Shown here one piece after another: positions 11,723-24,046 of a DNA stretch of 64,000 nucleotides (position 1 is the first letter of the stretch; each line of letters begins with the position of its first letter). The position numbers and the translations under genes were made by a program. The DNA lies in the NCBI GenBank assembly GCA_002286715.1, contig NSJX01000011.1, positions 70,106 to 134,105 of the forward strand, read 5' to 3'. The notes beneath the pieces were generated by a model. The model did no database searches, was not told the DNA's origin, and saw only the letters and a program-made list of their open reading frames with translations. The DNA comes from Dentipellis sp. KUC8613. Taxonomy: Eukaryota > Basidiomycota > Agaricomycetes > Russulales > Hericiaceae.

Positions 11723-14700
11723 ATGGGGGGCAATGCACAGCCCAGGTGAGAAACAATTGTGCTTATACTTCCAGTCGCTCTTCTCATAACCCACCCGTCC
11801 TTTCGCGACTCGGCAGCCCTGAGTCACAGCCTACGCAAGTAATCAACAACATACTAGCCGGGAGCATTCACGACGCGTCTTCCAGCGAAAATAGCTCAGA
11901 GCCGTTGAACGGCTTACCTGTGGAGCGCTATCCAGCTAAAGACGCGACTTCTGATCCGCCATCGTCATACCACTCTGGCCCTCGGTACCGTTATGACGGT
12001 CTTTCGAAAACACAAACGCAGGGGAACTCTCATGATCCCGATGGTCTGCTCAAAGAGAACCCTGCCTCGAAAGGGCCGCAAATAGCCTCCCGGAAGCCTT
12101 TATCTGTGAAGGCGCCTCAGCCTTTGGCACGGAAAGACCTGCGTACCACGCCTGTTGGGAGCACCGCCGGTTCAAAGACAAATTCATCAGCGATTGCAAC
12201 AAAGCTTACCGCAGGAGCCGCCAAGGGATCTCGCTTTCTGTCCCACCCAGACACCTCGCGAGGGAACATGCAGCGTGGCCGAGGCTTTCCTTCGCACCGT
12301 TCCACTCCTCGCCGTCGTTCTTCTTCGTCTTCATCCGAGGATTCGTTTGCAGGACCTGCCGTGTTCGAGGATCCCCAAAAGGCGTTCCTAGCGGCCTCTA
12401 AACAGTTTGACAAGCCACTCTCAGAGCTTGGTCGTGACAGTATGCCTGACGATCGTTTCTCCTCGCCGGAGGCAGCCAGCGTGCCGGTACCCGAGCGTGA
12501 TTCGTCGCCCATCATGAATTCGCCACAAAGCTCCCCGCACGCGGCAACTGTGCTCGTGGAGTCCACCCCGTCTGGTACAGACGGCTCGCAGTCCTCTCAG
12601 GCAGACTTGGTTATCCAACCATTTCCTTCATGGGATAGCCCCGCGACCCAGGGAATCCATTTCACTCAGCCTCGATCTCAGATACCCAGCTCCCCTTTAG
12701 TTCCCACACAGGTCGCTTCTTCTTATCCGTCATCGGATCGCGAAGACGCAGTCACCCAGCCGAACGAGATGCAACCTACGCAGCCCATGGACGAGGACGA
12801 GCCCACCACATCCAATGCCAATGCCCAGGCATCGACGTCCACTGGCCCATCTGGACAGACCTCCTATCCACCTTCGATTGGCCCTCGGAGCCTGCTGAGG
12901 ATGCTTCCTCCTGAGAAGCTGAAGCAACGATACCCGGGCTTACAACTGGATCCAAGCACCCGATCTTCAGCTGTGCCCAGCACATCTGGGGAACAGACTC
13001 AGCCCTCGACACCCGTGAAGGAGACTCCTTCGTTTCTCTTGTTCCAGCACATCATCCAAGCTAGATCGACGTCTTCTCGTGGGGATGGAGAGACATCCTC
13101 ACATCCTCGACCCACCGCCGACGACGGCATCGTTGAGCGAGACTTCGGTATTGTCCTGGATTCGGAACCGACGCAATTGGTTGACGATTCACCTCCTACA
13201 CCGAAGGCAAGGCTAAGGGCAGCGCCCGCTGTTACCGGTGGGACAAAGGAGCAACGTTCTAGTAAAGAAGAACGTGGCCCCCCTGCTCCGCCACGTAAGG
13301 AGGAAGAGGAGGAAGACGACGAAGATGATATTCCTCTCGTCGTAGCGTCCAAGGGCAAGGGCAAAGCTGTCTCTGGTGGCGGCGACAAGAAACGCCTTCC
13401 CGGCGAGGTGCGTGTCATCTATACAGTTATCGCTTCTCGTGCTGATCGATAATCATCTCATCAGACTACATCCAAACAAGTCGACAAGCCTGGTGCAGTC
13501 AAGGCTGGGCCGTCGTCTCGTGGTGCAAAAGCTAATCTCGCATCTGACGCCGCAAAACCTGCGAAAGGCACTCATAACAGCACTCCAACCGAAGTCCCGT
13601 CGTCCGTTCCTCAACAGGATCTCCAGGCCCCGGCGTCTTCCGATCATGCTGCCCCTTCATCGACACCTGCCAAGCCTAAAAGCACTTCGAAAGATGGCAA
13701 GGCATCTACCCATGGCACTCCTCGACGAAATGTGGTTGACATCATGCGGTCGGAGAGCCCTCTGTCGCAGACTTCTGATGATGTCGAAGTACCTCGAATG
13801 CAGGACCCTTTGGATTTAATCACCGCCACCAAAGAGGAAGAGGAGGAAGGGACCGAACCCGCCGACGATATACCCATGGATATCGACGAAGACTTCGTCC
13901 GGCCAGGGCCTTCGAACATTGCGTCGCGGAAGCGCAAGCGAGTGCCATCCTCCCGTACCAACACGAAGTCCATGACAAGAGCAAGCAAGACGCCGTCCGC
14001 GACACCTGCGTCGAGGTCTGTGAAAAGGCTCAAGCAGACTTCGACCGCTCGCAGCAGCCGCTCAGACGCAACACGCGTGTTTGCACTCTATCGGAAGAAC
14101 AACTGCTACTACTCGGGCACGGTGTACTCTCATTCAGATAAAGGGCCCACGCGTTTCGTGATCCTTTTCGACGACGATGATAAAGAAGACAACATCGACA
14201 TAAGCAAGATGCGCCGTTGCGAGCCTCGAGTCGGAGACTCGGTAATCACGAACGACGAGGATATGACCGGGAAGATCACCAAAGGTTGCAGTGGAGAGAG
14301 TGGAACGGACATTCTCGAAGTAGAGATCGACCACGGTGCAGAGATTGATCATGTCGAGGTCCCCCTCAAAGACATCCGCATCGCCGCTCGGGCATTCCTT
14401 AGCAAGTGGAAGGATCGGACGCTCACCATCGATGACATCGTTCCCATTATCCAACCCAAAAATTCTGGCTTGCTCCATTCTCCGTCGAAGAGCTCTGTCC
14501 TGAGCTCGATTTCGCACCGGAAAGCCCTCGCCAAGACAGGGATTATATTGACTTTCACCTTGGGTTTTCGGGACCCCGAATCAACCAGGAGTAGCATGGA
14601 GCAGAGGATCGTTTCCAATGGGGGGCAACTTCTGAAAGACTGGGCGGATATCCTGCAGATAACCACCAAACGGACGACCACCGCCAAGCGCTGGATCATC

Positions 14701-15434
14701 ACGCAACAGGACTTGAAATACAAGCCAAAGGCCGGTGTCAATAAAGTCATCCTTGTCTCAGACGACGCCAATCAGAAGGCCAAGTATCTTGTGGCACTTG
14801 CTCTCGGGGTTCCCTGTGTTGCTTTGGAGTGGCTGGACACTGTGGACGACGATGTGAGTTCTTGCTGTCTTCGTTGCGATACTATCCTTAGCTCATACCT
14901 CTTCCTTTAGACCATCGAGAGTTGGTCTCACCATCTGCTTCCTGCAGGATACTCAGAGCCGTTGGATGCTCGTGTGTCACAGCTTGTCGATATGGACTGG
15001 GGAAACTCAAATGAACATTTGACCGAGATTCTGTCTAACTCCGTGCCCACCAAGGTATTTACCGGAAAGTCTGTGTTGCTGGTGGGGACGGAGTATTTCC
15101 CTCTTCCGGCCAAGGGCAGAAGGGTGAGTTCGGTATATCAGCATGGTCCGTTGTGCGACTGACAACCGAGAACCAGACGGCCTCCAACGCGGACAAGAGC
15201 CCTGGAAGCGATGACGGTGTGCCACGAATTCTACTTTGTATGGGCGCCGAACGCGTGGAGGTAGTCCCTGAAACGAAGTCCGCCTCGTACGATCTCAAAA
15301 AGTATGACTACGTGATCGTCAAAGACGAGTCATCCTCCGTGTACAAGAACCCGGGGAACGGATGCTGCGTTTCCATGCAATGGGTCAAGGATTGCCTCAT
15401 TGCTAGTCGCCTCCTACCTCTGCGACGTACTTGA
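11723..15434 (+). CDS. Crb2/Rad9/53BP1-type DNA-damage checkpoint mediator
   Basis: Nuclear adaptor that in this family links histone marks and the 9-1-1/Mec1(Rad3) signal to effector-kinase activation. The protein has about 1,156 residues. Exon 1 (ATG at 11723) codes for MGGNAQP; the preferred first intron is 11746-11816 (71 nt). Others are 13408-13464, about 14854-14909 and about 15124-15177. The N-terminal 700 residues are disordered, with many SQ/TQ and Ser-Pro/Thr-Pro sites, as expected for ATM/ATR and CDK targets. A Tudor-like module lies near 14077-14230 (TRVFALYRKNNCYYSGTV, then FVILFDDDDKED). BRCT 1 is near 14521-14850 (GIILTFTLGF ... GVPCVALEWLD). BRCT 2 ends in CVSMQWVKDCLIASRLLP. 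Tandem Tudor plus tandem BRCT at the C-terminus is diagnostic of the Crb2/53BP1 group. The N-terminal few residues are the least certain part. Confidence 0.88.
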
Positions 15435-15787
15435 ATCGACCATCTGCGTTTGTATTTCTCCATGTAACTGTCCTTTCTTCGTTATCTTGTCGTTTTCTCA
15501 TCTGTCCATATTTGGCTTGCTCTCGTTTTGCTTTCTTTCTTGCTTACAGCACCTTCGCCACGCTACATGTTACAGACATTTAGTTCTTGCTTTCTGTACT
15601 GTATTGCTATTACCGTTGTTTTTGGAAATAGCAGCTACATTTATTGGCATGCTACATTATAGTAAGGTGCTTGGCACGAATAGTAGATAAACCCTGTACT
15701 AGATGACCCTGTCCATAAAGCTAAAATACAAACATGAAGATCCGGATGTAGAATGAAGTGCTCCCGTGCGAACGGCCATTGCGCGCC
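15435..15787. other. convergent 3' region
   Basis: T-rich sequence between two converging genes, probably both 3' UTRs. The long pyrimidine-rich open frame in it (cysteine/leucine-rich when translated) has no support. Confidence 0.5.
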
Positions 15788-16299
15788 TAGCCCAGTCGAA
15801 CACCACATCGCGAGCATTTCTTCTCGGTATCGATGCTACAAGAGCCCAGTGAGTATAGATAGAACCTCTATTTCGATCGGTATGAACGCACCAGAGACAA
15901 ATCAAGCCCAACGGGAACAGCAAGATGGCGCAGAGGATACCACATAGGCCGAAACTCGTGGAGACGTCGTGGTCCCCTTGCGCGCAACGAGCAAGCACTG
16001 CGGTGCGGGGTTGATCAGCCTCGGCATCTTCTATGGAGGCGCCTATGCTCACATTGGCTTCTGTACTGCTCGCCCAGCCACTGAGCCTGGGGATCGTATG
16101 GCGGCTGATTCCGAGGCGACCATGGGCCCGAATGTGGTGGATAACCGCCATTTCGGGGCTCCGGATTGGCTGGAGGTGATTGTGGGTAGTATGACGGACC
16201 AGGAGAGGTGGGATATTGGGAGGGGTAGGCAGGTGGGGGTGCAGCAGGTGTCTCGACGTCACCGTTTGCCTGCTCTGCCTTTTGTTCATTGATAATCAT
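15788..16299 (-). CDS. small membrane protein of the brain protein I3 (BRI3)-like family
   Basis: Three exons on the reverse strand, ATG at 16297-16299. About 135 residues. The N-terminal half is rich in Pro, Tyr and Ser (PPPAYPSQYPTSPGPSYYP). It is followed by QLLARCAQGDHDV and then one hydrophobic segment, FGLCGILCAILLFPLGLICL. After removal of an intron of about 55 nt, the protein ends CIDTEKKCSRCGVRLG. A Pro/Tyr-rich N-terminus, one membrane segment and a terminal CxxCG motif are the hallmarks of the BRI3 family, which in animals sits on lysosomal or endosomal membranes. The fungal role is not known. Confidence 0.78.
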
Positions 16300-16800
16300 A
16301 GCTGAGGAATTATGGCGAGATTGTGCAGTTGAGGGACGCAGGTGACTCTAAATCGTCGTGCGATGCGGGTGGGGAAAGAGAGAGGGAAAAGCGGTGAATC
16401 GAAGTTGCAATGCAATGGGAATCAAGCGCGCCGCTCTTCTATAGTTGTCGTGGCTGTCCGCGCGCGGGTGTCGGGTACAAGATGTGAGCACTTGAAGCCG
16501 AGACTAGAGCAATATTGAGCATTGTTTTGCAAGGCTGTCTGTGAGCATGTGCAGAGAATAAGCACAGACGCAGAGACAATGTTGTAGAGCCAGAAGCTTC
16601 GCGCTTGAAAGCACTTGGCTTGTCTGACTGAAACAGTTGCCGCTCTTCCCCAAAATGCCTAAACCACGAATGACTCGCCAAATCGTGCTTACGCAATGCA
16701 CGTGATCGCGATCCTTCTAATCGTCACGGTACAGTTCGTCGCCGCCGCTTCACCTCACCTTCTCCTAGCCACGTTCGTCTGTTGACTCCCAGCAGCTACG
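16300..16800. promoter_or_regulatory. divergent promoter, BRI3-like / chromodomain gene
   Basis: About 500 bp between outward-facing starts. A CACGTGAT element lies at 16699-16706, 95 bp before the forward start. Small open frames here show no domain. Confidence 0.45.
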
Positions 16801-19054
16801 ATGCCTGACGAAGAATACGAAGTTGGTACGTATCTTGTACACTACGTTTGCGCGTCTTACTGACCAGTTCGCTCAGAGACGGTGCTGAGGGCCAAGATCT
16901 TCAAAAGAGGCGGTTATAGAGGATGGGTGAGCACGTACTGTCCACAAGCATTGCATCTCACCGCTGACACATGGATAATGATATCTGTAGAAGTTTCTCG
17001 TTAAGGTATGCTCTCTTCCATACTATCCAACTTTCCGTGGCTCATCTCCTTGTTCAGTGGAAGGGTTATGGTGACGCAGACAACACGTGAGTCTTCTTCT
17101 GGTGCACATTGGGATCATTGCACGATACTGATATTTGGACAGCTGGGAGCCAGCAGAATCCTTCGAAGGTGGTGCAGATGAAGCGTTGCCAACGTTTTGG
17201 GAGCGTGTCGACACGGGGGGCAGAGACATCAGTGACCCAAGCAAATTCAAGCATGGAGAAGAGTTTTTCCCTATGGGCCCCCCAGGTGTGTTCTCTCGTG
17301 CACTACCAATTTATTTGAAACTCTGACAGGTTTTCGCATCGTCCGTAGTACGAAAGAACAAGAAATCCCGTGCGACTGACGCAGCACCTCGCGGTTCCTC
17401 TTCAGACAAGGCTTCGGTTGGGATCACTGATCTCGACGTTCCTACTGCATCAACAAAGTCAAAAGCGAAACGCCCCCGCCCGTCCGATATGAATGAATCT
17501 GTCCCGAAAAAACGTGGACGCACAGCTGGGAGAACTGAGTCAAGCAATGACGCCTCCAAAGATCAAGAGTGAGTTATTCGGCGTCTTCAGTTTCTGGCCT
17601 TCCCTTTAATGCCGATTAGCGAGCCTGAAGTCGATGCATCTGAAAAAAGGGAGCAGAGCTCTCATCGCTCCCATTCCTTGGTATGCCTCGTTGCTTCAAG
17701 TTAATCTAGCTTCGACTCATTGAGGGTAGGCTCCTGATTCGGAAGACGAAATCATGTTACTTAGCAGTCCACAAACTCTCCCATCAACCAAAAGGTATGA
17801 GAAGCCTCCCGCGGCACCTGCAAATCGTGATACACGTCCACTCCGTGGCGTAAAGCCTGGTCCAGGGCGGTCTTCGAAAGGCTTAAACCACAAATCCAGC
17901 TCTCTGTTAACTGGCACCAAGCAAGGATTGACTACGGTTCCTCGAACACCCACAGTCCCTACCAAGCCAGAGACATCTGTCGACGGAAACTACCATGAGC
18001 CTAACGAAGATGTTCCGGTCAACAAACCAACGGTTCATGGCTCTGAGCCGGCCGCACCTGAGGAAGCACATGCTGTGCCGCCACCCACATTACTTGACCT
18101 CGCGGGCGCCGGAAATTCCGATATGGATGCACTCGCGGACTACGACGAAGAGCCCGTCGCTGTCCCTGCAAGTGCTGCCGCTCACACCAACACACTCGCT
18201 GAACAGTCAGTCTCACAGTCAATTGACCTGTCTGCCGGGCTCACTCTCACTACCAACATTAGAACTCCTGAGTCGACATCCCAATCTTCCTCAGGCAAGC
18301 CTTTCAAGGTCATGTCAAGTATCTTTGGTGCTATGTGGGGCGGCTCGACCATATTTGGACCCTTGTAAGCCATGGACTATCGCTACGTTGCAGAATTACG
18401 ATTGACAACTTTCAGTGGACTTGCCTCCAGCTCTGATCGTTCCACTGCCACAGAGAAGTATGTCATTTCCTCGAATGCTCGCTATCCGTGCTGACAGACC
18501 TTTTTCGAGACCGTCGGAGCCTGCTCTCCTACCTTATGTGGTCAGTTTGGACCCCGCACGGGCTGTCCCCGTAACTTTGAAGGACATCAGTGCATCAGGC
18601 TCTCTCGGGTTGACAGCGCTTGATGCTATCCTCAAGCCGGGCCCAAAGGGCCCCCCAGGCAAATTATATAGACACAATGCCGCTTCGTCGGTACTGGACA
18701 CCCTGACCACTGGTGGTTCCTCTGCGCGGATGGTTCCCCATGAGAATGCGACAGAGGATCAGCGAAGCCTCTTCGCCAAATTACAGGCTCAACTTGATGA
18801 CGATGGGCTGGTTCGTCCACGCCCTTGCACTACAGCCCTGATCTTTGCTGATGACCATTTCTCAGTTCATCTTCATGGTTGGATCCGTAACTCTGGCATG
18901 CTGCGCCGCCACGAACAAGGCGTTGTGTGAGAGGCTCCGTATTGCACCAGCTATACAGGGCCTGTCTGGGACTGTCATAGTCTCTCATGTTCAACTTGCG
19001 GACCACTGTGCATTTGCGGATGCTGCAATGCAGGCGGAACCAATTCGCTGGTAA
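16801..19054 (+). CDS. chromodomain protein with unrecognised C-terminal domain
   Basis: The ATG is at 16801. The chromodomain is spread over at least four small exons: EYEVETVLRAKIFKRGGYRGW, KFLVK, WKGYGDADN and TWEPAESF. It has the tyrosine and two tryptophans expected of the aromatic cage that reads methylated histone H3 lysine. A basic/Ser-rich linker carries possible nuclear localisation signals (KRPRP, PKKRGR). The C-terminal part (18415-19054) is conserved-looking but not a clear chromoshadow domain. It contains VVSLDPARAVPVTLKDIS, a region ending KLQAQLDDDGL, and after an intron a mostly hydrophobic and Ala/Cys-rich segment ending AMQAEPIRW. The protein may be a heterochromatin reader like HP1/Swi6 or Chp-type proteins, but the assignment stops at the chromodomain. 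About eight introns are needed, some approximate. Confidence 0.75.
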
Positions 19055-19593
19055 CCGCTTCGCAGGGGCCTTCCTTACGCTCTGCCTGCCATACCATCCG
19101 CTTTCCGCACGATCTATGCTATCTACCGACATTGAACGATTGTCACGACACTACTACCCATCGCTCTGCCCATGTACAATAATCCACTCGTACAGATATG
19201 ATTCGCTTAATGGGAGGCCAAGTCTCTCATAACCCTCCCGATTTTGTAGCGACTCCATAGTTTCAACATCTTTCGTCTGAGGCCTTTTCCCGAACCGCTG
19301 AATACTTGGCACACTTCATTTGTCCACGAGGACTAGAATTTGTCGTCGGGAGACTGCAGTATATACATGAAGCTCTTGTGGTTCCTGAAAGACAGAGCCG
19401 AGTAGGAACGCAACCAACCGAACACGCTCGCGTGGCCGCCATAGGCACGTGATAGCGTGAGGAGACGCGATTCTTACGTAAAACACGCGTCGCGATGAGT
19501 GGCCATGGGGCGGTGCCGTGACTTGGGCTTGAGACCACACTTGACTCGTCTCTCTTCCTTCCTACCTCCATCTCCTTGGCTCATACCATTCGT
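19055..19593. promoter_or_regulatory. intergenic region with RAD54 promoter
   Basis: About 540 bp between two forward genes. The left part should be the 3' UTR of the chromodomain gene. The right part holds a CACGTGAT element (19446-19453), ACGCGA (19464) and ACGCGT (19485-19490) before the RAD54 start. Open frames across it are unsupported. Confidence 0.5.
19485..19490 (+). promoter_or_regulatory. MluI cell-cycle box upstream of RAD54
   Basis: A perfect ACGCGT lies 104 bp before the RAD54 start codon, with a near match (ACGCGA) 21 bp further up. Yeast RAD54 is periodically expressed and damage-induced; MBF control here is inferred from the motif. Confidence 0.45.
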
Positions 19594-22500
19594 ATGCTGC
19601 GTCGCGTGCCAACGACTAAGGATGGGAAGGTGGTCGACAGGCTTCAGGAGAGTACTCGGATCAACAAACCATTCAAACCGCCGTCGGCGCAGGTTGTACG
19701 CGAACAACCACAGCGGAAGCGACGTCGCGTCTCGTACAAAGAGCAGCAGGCCGATGGAGATGATGACGATGATGATCCTCGAAAGAAGCGGCGCAAGTCG
19801 GACAGCGATGCGTTTTCTGAGCAGCCGGTCAATAACATCATTCATTATCCGGTCTACACGCCCAAACCGTTCGAACAAGTATTTGGGGCGCGAAAGTACT
19901 CAATACCTGTCATGAAGAACAAGGATGGCGAGATTGTGAAGACCGTCTCGTCCAGTCCAGCTTTAGGTATCCGACCGCAAGTGGTCCTCATTCCTCGACC
20001 TCTACACGATCCCATGGAAGATCATGCCATCGTGCTTTATGACCCAACCATTGACGATCGAGAGACCGATGAGGAAAGGAAAGAGAGGGAGAAAGAGGAG
20101 GCCAAGATCCAAGCGACGAAGGAAGCTCAAGAGAGGAATGCTGGGCTTTACAATCCTCACAAGAGCTTGAAGGAGCTGCTCGGTGGCAAGGACAAGAAGA
20201 AGCGGAACGACAAGGTTCCGGTGGTCATTGACCCCCGGCTAAGTAAAGTCCTTCGACCGCATCAAGTGGAAGGCGTCAAGGTACGTATGCCGCATTCTGA
20301 CCGAGCCATATTTCTCAAAGCATGCAGTTTCTGTACAAATGCACAACTGGAATGGTCGTGGAGAACCAGTATGGGTGTATTATGGCAGACGAGATGGGAC
20401 TAGGAAAGACCCTGCAGTGCATTGCTCTTCTTTGGACGTTGGTCAAGCAATCCCCACATGCGAACAAACCGACAATAGACAAGTGCATCATTGCTTGTCC
20501 GTCAAGTTTGGTTAGGAATTGGGCTAATGAACTCGGTACGTATCGTCTTCCCCGCAGAGGGGGGTTGTGCTAATCTAAGTGTCACAGTCAAGTGGCTTGG
20601 TAAAGATACCATAGCGGCCTTAGCAGTTGACGGGAAAGGAACTAAAGCCGAACTTCTTGAGAAGGTAGCAAGATGGGTCGCTGCGAGCGGTAGAAATGTG
20701 ACGCAACCAGGTTCGTCTCCGCCACCCTGAATGGCTCCGAATATTGCTCAATGTATCCTGCAGTCATGATCGTCTCGTATGAGACTCTGAGGACATTGAC
20801 TACCTACTTGGCCAATTGTCGCATTGGGCTTCTACTATGCGATGAGGGTCATCGGTTGAAGAACTCCGGTAAGCTGGCCAGGAGCAATATTCCATTTATA
20901 CGGTTATAACACCAATTTGCAGAGTCGCTCACCTTCCAGGCGCTGGACTCACTCGATGTAAAGCGTCGCGTCATCTTGTCCGGAACGCCGATTCAGGTGA
21001 GTACGACTGGAGCAATGCCAATCAGGATCATACTGATGCCTTCTGCAGAATGACTTGTCTGAATACTTTTCGTTGCTCAACTTCGCTAATCCAAATTTCT
21101 TGGGATCGAAAGGCGACTTCCGGAAGAATTTCGAAAATGCAATCATTCGTGGTCGCGACGCCGATGCTACGGACCTTGTCAAGGCGGAGAGTGAGAAGAA
21201 ACTAAAGGAACTCGGAAACTTGGCATCCAAGTTCATCATCCGAAGAACAAACGATTTGCTTTCTAAATATCGTACGCCCTTCACCTGTCATCCGTGCGTA
21301 GTTACTAATGAGAGTTCAATCTAGTGCCGGTCAAGTACGAACAAGTCGTTTTCTGTGGACTTTCCGACTTCCAGCTTGCACTATACCGTCTGTTTATATC
21401 GTCTCCTGAAATCAAGGCGCTCCTTCGTGGTGCAGAATCCCAGCCTCTCAAAGCAATCAATATTTTGAAGAAATTGTGTAATCACCCGGAACTCCTCGAC
21501 CTACCCCGCGATCTGCGGGGGTCTGACAACCTGATTCCCGAGGGCTTCTGTGGTGCTGGTGCCGATTCGAATGCTCGCAATCGAGGAGGGAAGAGCCTGG
21601 ACGTTCACTGTGAATGGAGTGGTAAATTCCTTGTGTTAGAAAGGTACCATTTCCCTCTTCTACCCGACACTACCGATTTCTGACATCCGATAAAGATTCT
21701 TACATCGCATTCGAACGGAGACCAACGACAAGATTGTCCTCATCAGCAACTATACCCAAACATTAGACATATTCGAACGGTTGCTTCGTAGTAAGAAGTA
21801 AGCGAAATGACCAATTAATCGTGAACTCGCTCGCTCAACGCCTTTATCCAGGTATGGATATTTCCGGCTAGATGGAACCATGACCATCAACAAGCGGCAG
21901 AAGCTCGTGGACCAGTTCAACAACCCTGAAGGGAAAGAATTCGTCTTTCTGCTCAGCAGTAAAGCTGGCGGCTGTGGTATCAATCTCATTGGGGCAAATC
22001 GCCTCATTCTCTTCGACCCAGGTATATCGCATCGTCAGGATTAAAGGAGGGAAACTGATCTCTGTCATAGACTGGAATCCCGCGGCCGATCAGCAGGCTC
22101 TTGCCCGTGTGTGGCGTGATGGTCAGAAGAAAGAATGTCAGTCATAGTTGTAGAACCTTGTGCCAGTGATCTGACTTCGCCAGACAGGTTTCGTATACCG
22201 CTTTATCTCCACGGGCACCATCGAGGAGAAGATCTTCCAGCGTCAGGCAAACAAGCAGGCTCTTTCATCGGCTGTCGTCGACGAAAAGGAGGACACCGAA
22301 CGGCATTTCTCTCTCGACTCGCTCAGGCAATTGTTTCTTTTCAACGAGAAGACATTGTGCGAGACACATGAGACGTTCAAGTGCAAACGATGCAAGAATG
22401 GGAAGCAGATGATCAAGGCCCCGGCATTGCTGTACGGTGATGCTAGCACGTACGTGGTTCATCCTGCGACGATTTCACGTTGCTAAACCAGGCCTTAGAT

Positions 22501-22607
22501 GGAACCACTTCACGAACGCTGAGCTCAAGAACAATCACGACGATCTGCTCAGGGCCGAAGTGGGCTTGTCTGAGGTTTCGTTCGTCTTCCAGTACATCAG
22601 TCACTAG
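19594..22607 (+). CDS. RAD54: Rad54 DNA translocase (Swi2/Snf2 family)
   Basis: ATP-driven double-stranded DNA translocase that works with Rad51 in homologous recombination. The ATG at 19594 ([12 protein letters not shown]) was chosen; an upstream TTG is not a valid start in this organism. The N-terminus is basic and acidic by turns, with nuclear localisation-like RKRRRVS and RKKRRKS. Helicase motifs seen in order are [10 protein letters not shown], Walker [35 protein letters not shown], Walker [61 protein letters not shown] and [27 protein letters not shown] in motif II and the SNF2 order place it with Rad54 rather than Rhp26 or chromatin remodellers. The protein has about 800 residues in roughly twelve exons; the last exon ends FVFQYISH. 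It converges with the GYF gene 159 bp away. Confidence 0.94.
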
Positions 22608-22766
22608 AATGGTTTCAGCAGCAGCAGCGTTCAAGAGACATGTACGATTAGACCCATGGGACTTTGCAGGGCTTCGTCACTGCGTTTCTTTCGCACTTAT
22701 GCATTGAGGATAATAGCAATAAATTATATCATGGTCATTAGCATGGCGGAAGGGAAAGGCATCAAG

Positions 22767-24046
22767 CTATGATATAACATCGTCCCAGCTACTCCACTCG
22801 CCTCCAACTTTCCGCACCTTTACTTTCTCACCGCCCGCGCCGAAATATGAAGCCTTGTACCAAACAAGCATGTTGTCCTCATCGAATGGGCCAAATACTT
22901 CACCATCTTGACCAGTCGAGCCAGGGACATCCCACTTGTACTCGTACTTGACATCGGCGGATGGAGGGACCCACGACGGCTCAACGTTGCCCGCAGACCG
23001 GATAGAGCGAACTAGCTCCTCGTACGTCTTTGAGTAGACGTCAGTATCGCCGAGGGACATAAGCGTAGACGCCAGATGCGTTAGTTCGTCGATGTCCGAC
23101 TGTACTTGTGAAGTTGGTTTCGGCCCATCTACGTTCATTGCAGTACCATTGGCGTCGGCCTGCTTTTTCTGACTTGCACTGTAGAAAATAGACATCGGAC
23201 AATTGAGAATGATGGTCCATGTGTTCTGGCATTTACGCACCTTTTGCCTTTAGACCGTTCCTTCTTGGCCTGCATACCTAGTCGCTGCAAGGCTTCCAGC
23301 ACCGTTTCGCCCTTCTTCAACATCTCAATAACCTTCTTCTCCACAGCCTCCTTCCCTCCCAAGGCAGCGAGCTCGTTCTCCTCCGCCTTGATCCTTTCCC
23401 TTTGTATCCGTTCCTGATGCCGTTTTCGTTTCCGGGCCTGCTTGATCTCCTTCTCATCCAGACCTTCCATCCATTTATCGTGCAGTGCGTGCGGGTCAAA
23501 TGTCCGCACGAACGTGCCGTCCGCAGAGAACTTGCCCTCCTCCATCTCCTCGCGCATGTTGAAGGACGATAGTTCGTAGCCCATACCTGCCTTCTTCCGC
23601 CGCTCCGCGTCGTCCTCGTCCTCGGGCTCGTCCTCCTCTTCCGACGACTCCTCGTCCCCAGACCCACCGAATTCCTGCCCTTCGATATCGCCCAGGCGCA
23701 GAAACTCTTCCTTCGGCTTCTTCGCGCTCTCCGCCTTCTTCTCCTCCTTGTCGCCCATCGCGAACATGTCATCTTCCTCCTCCGCACCGTCAGCGCCGGG
23801 CCGTCGGCTAGGTACGACGCCTTCTCCATCATCGCTTGAGTCGGACTCGTAGCCTTCAGTCCTGACGCGGCCCTTCTTTGCAGCGGACGGGTTCTCCAGC
23901 GCGGCATGGACATCTTCTGCGAATGTAGCTGGGTCCTCGGAGGGGTCTACGAAGCGCGTCTTTTTGGAGGTATGTTGCTTCGAGGGCCCTGGCTCTCCTG
24001 AATCTTCTGATATTGCAGCGCGTTTGTGTGTAGGTCGAGGGGGCAT
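22767..24046 (-). CDS. GYF-domain protein, CD2BP2/Lin1-like U5 snRNP factor
   Basis: Two exons on the reverse strand, ATG at 24046, about 405 residues. A Lys/Arg and Glu/Asp-rich N-terminal region contains SEEEDEPEDEDDAERR and the family-typical GYELSSFNMREEMEEGKF followed by DGTFVRTFDPHALHDKWMEG. The intron joins KK to SASQKKQAD. The C-terminal GYF domain is recognisable from YEYKWDVPGSTGQ, GEVFGPFDEDNMLVWYKASYFG and a terminal W. GYF domains bind Pro-rich peptides. In yeast and humans this protein (Lin1/CD2BP2) associates with the U5 snRNP through Prp6 or Prp8-region contacts. The role here is inferred from family. Confidence 0.88.

Noticed and set aside
11746..11774. 29-nt first intron of the Crb2-like gene
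   Set aside because: Below the usual minimum intron size. The acceptor at 11815-11816 gives a 71-nt intron and keeps the same frame.
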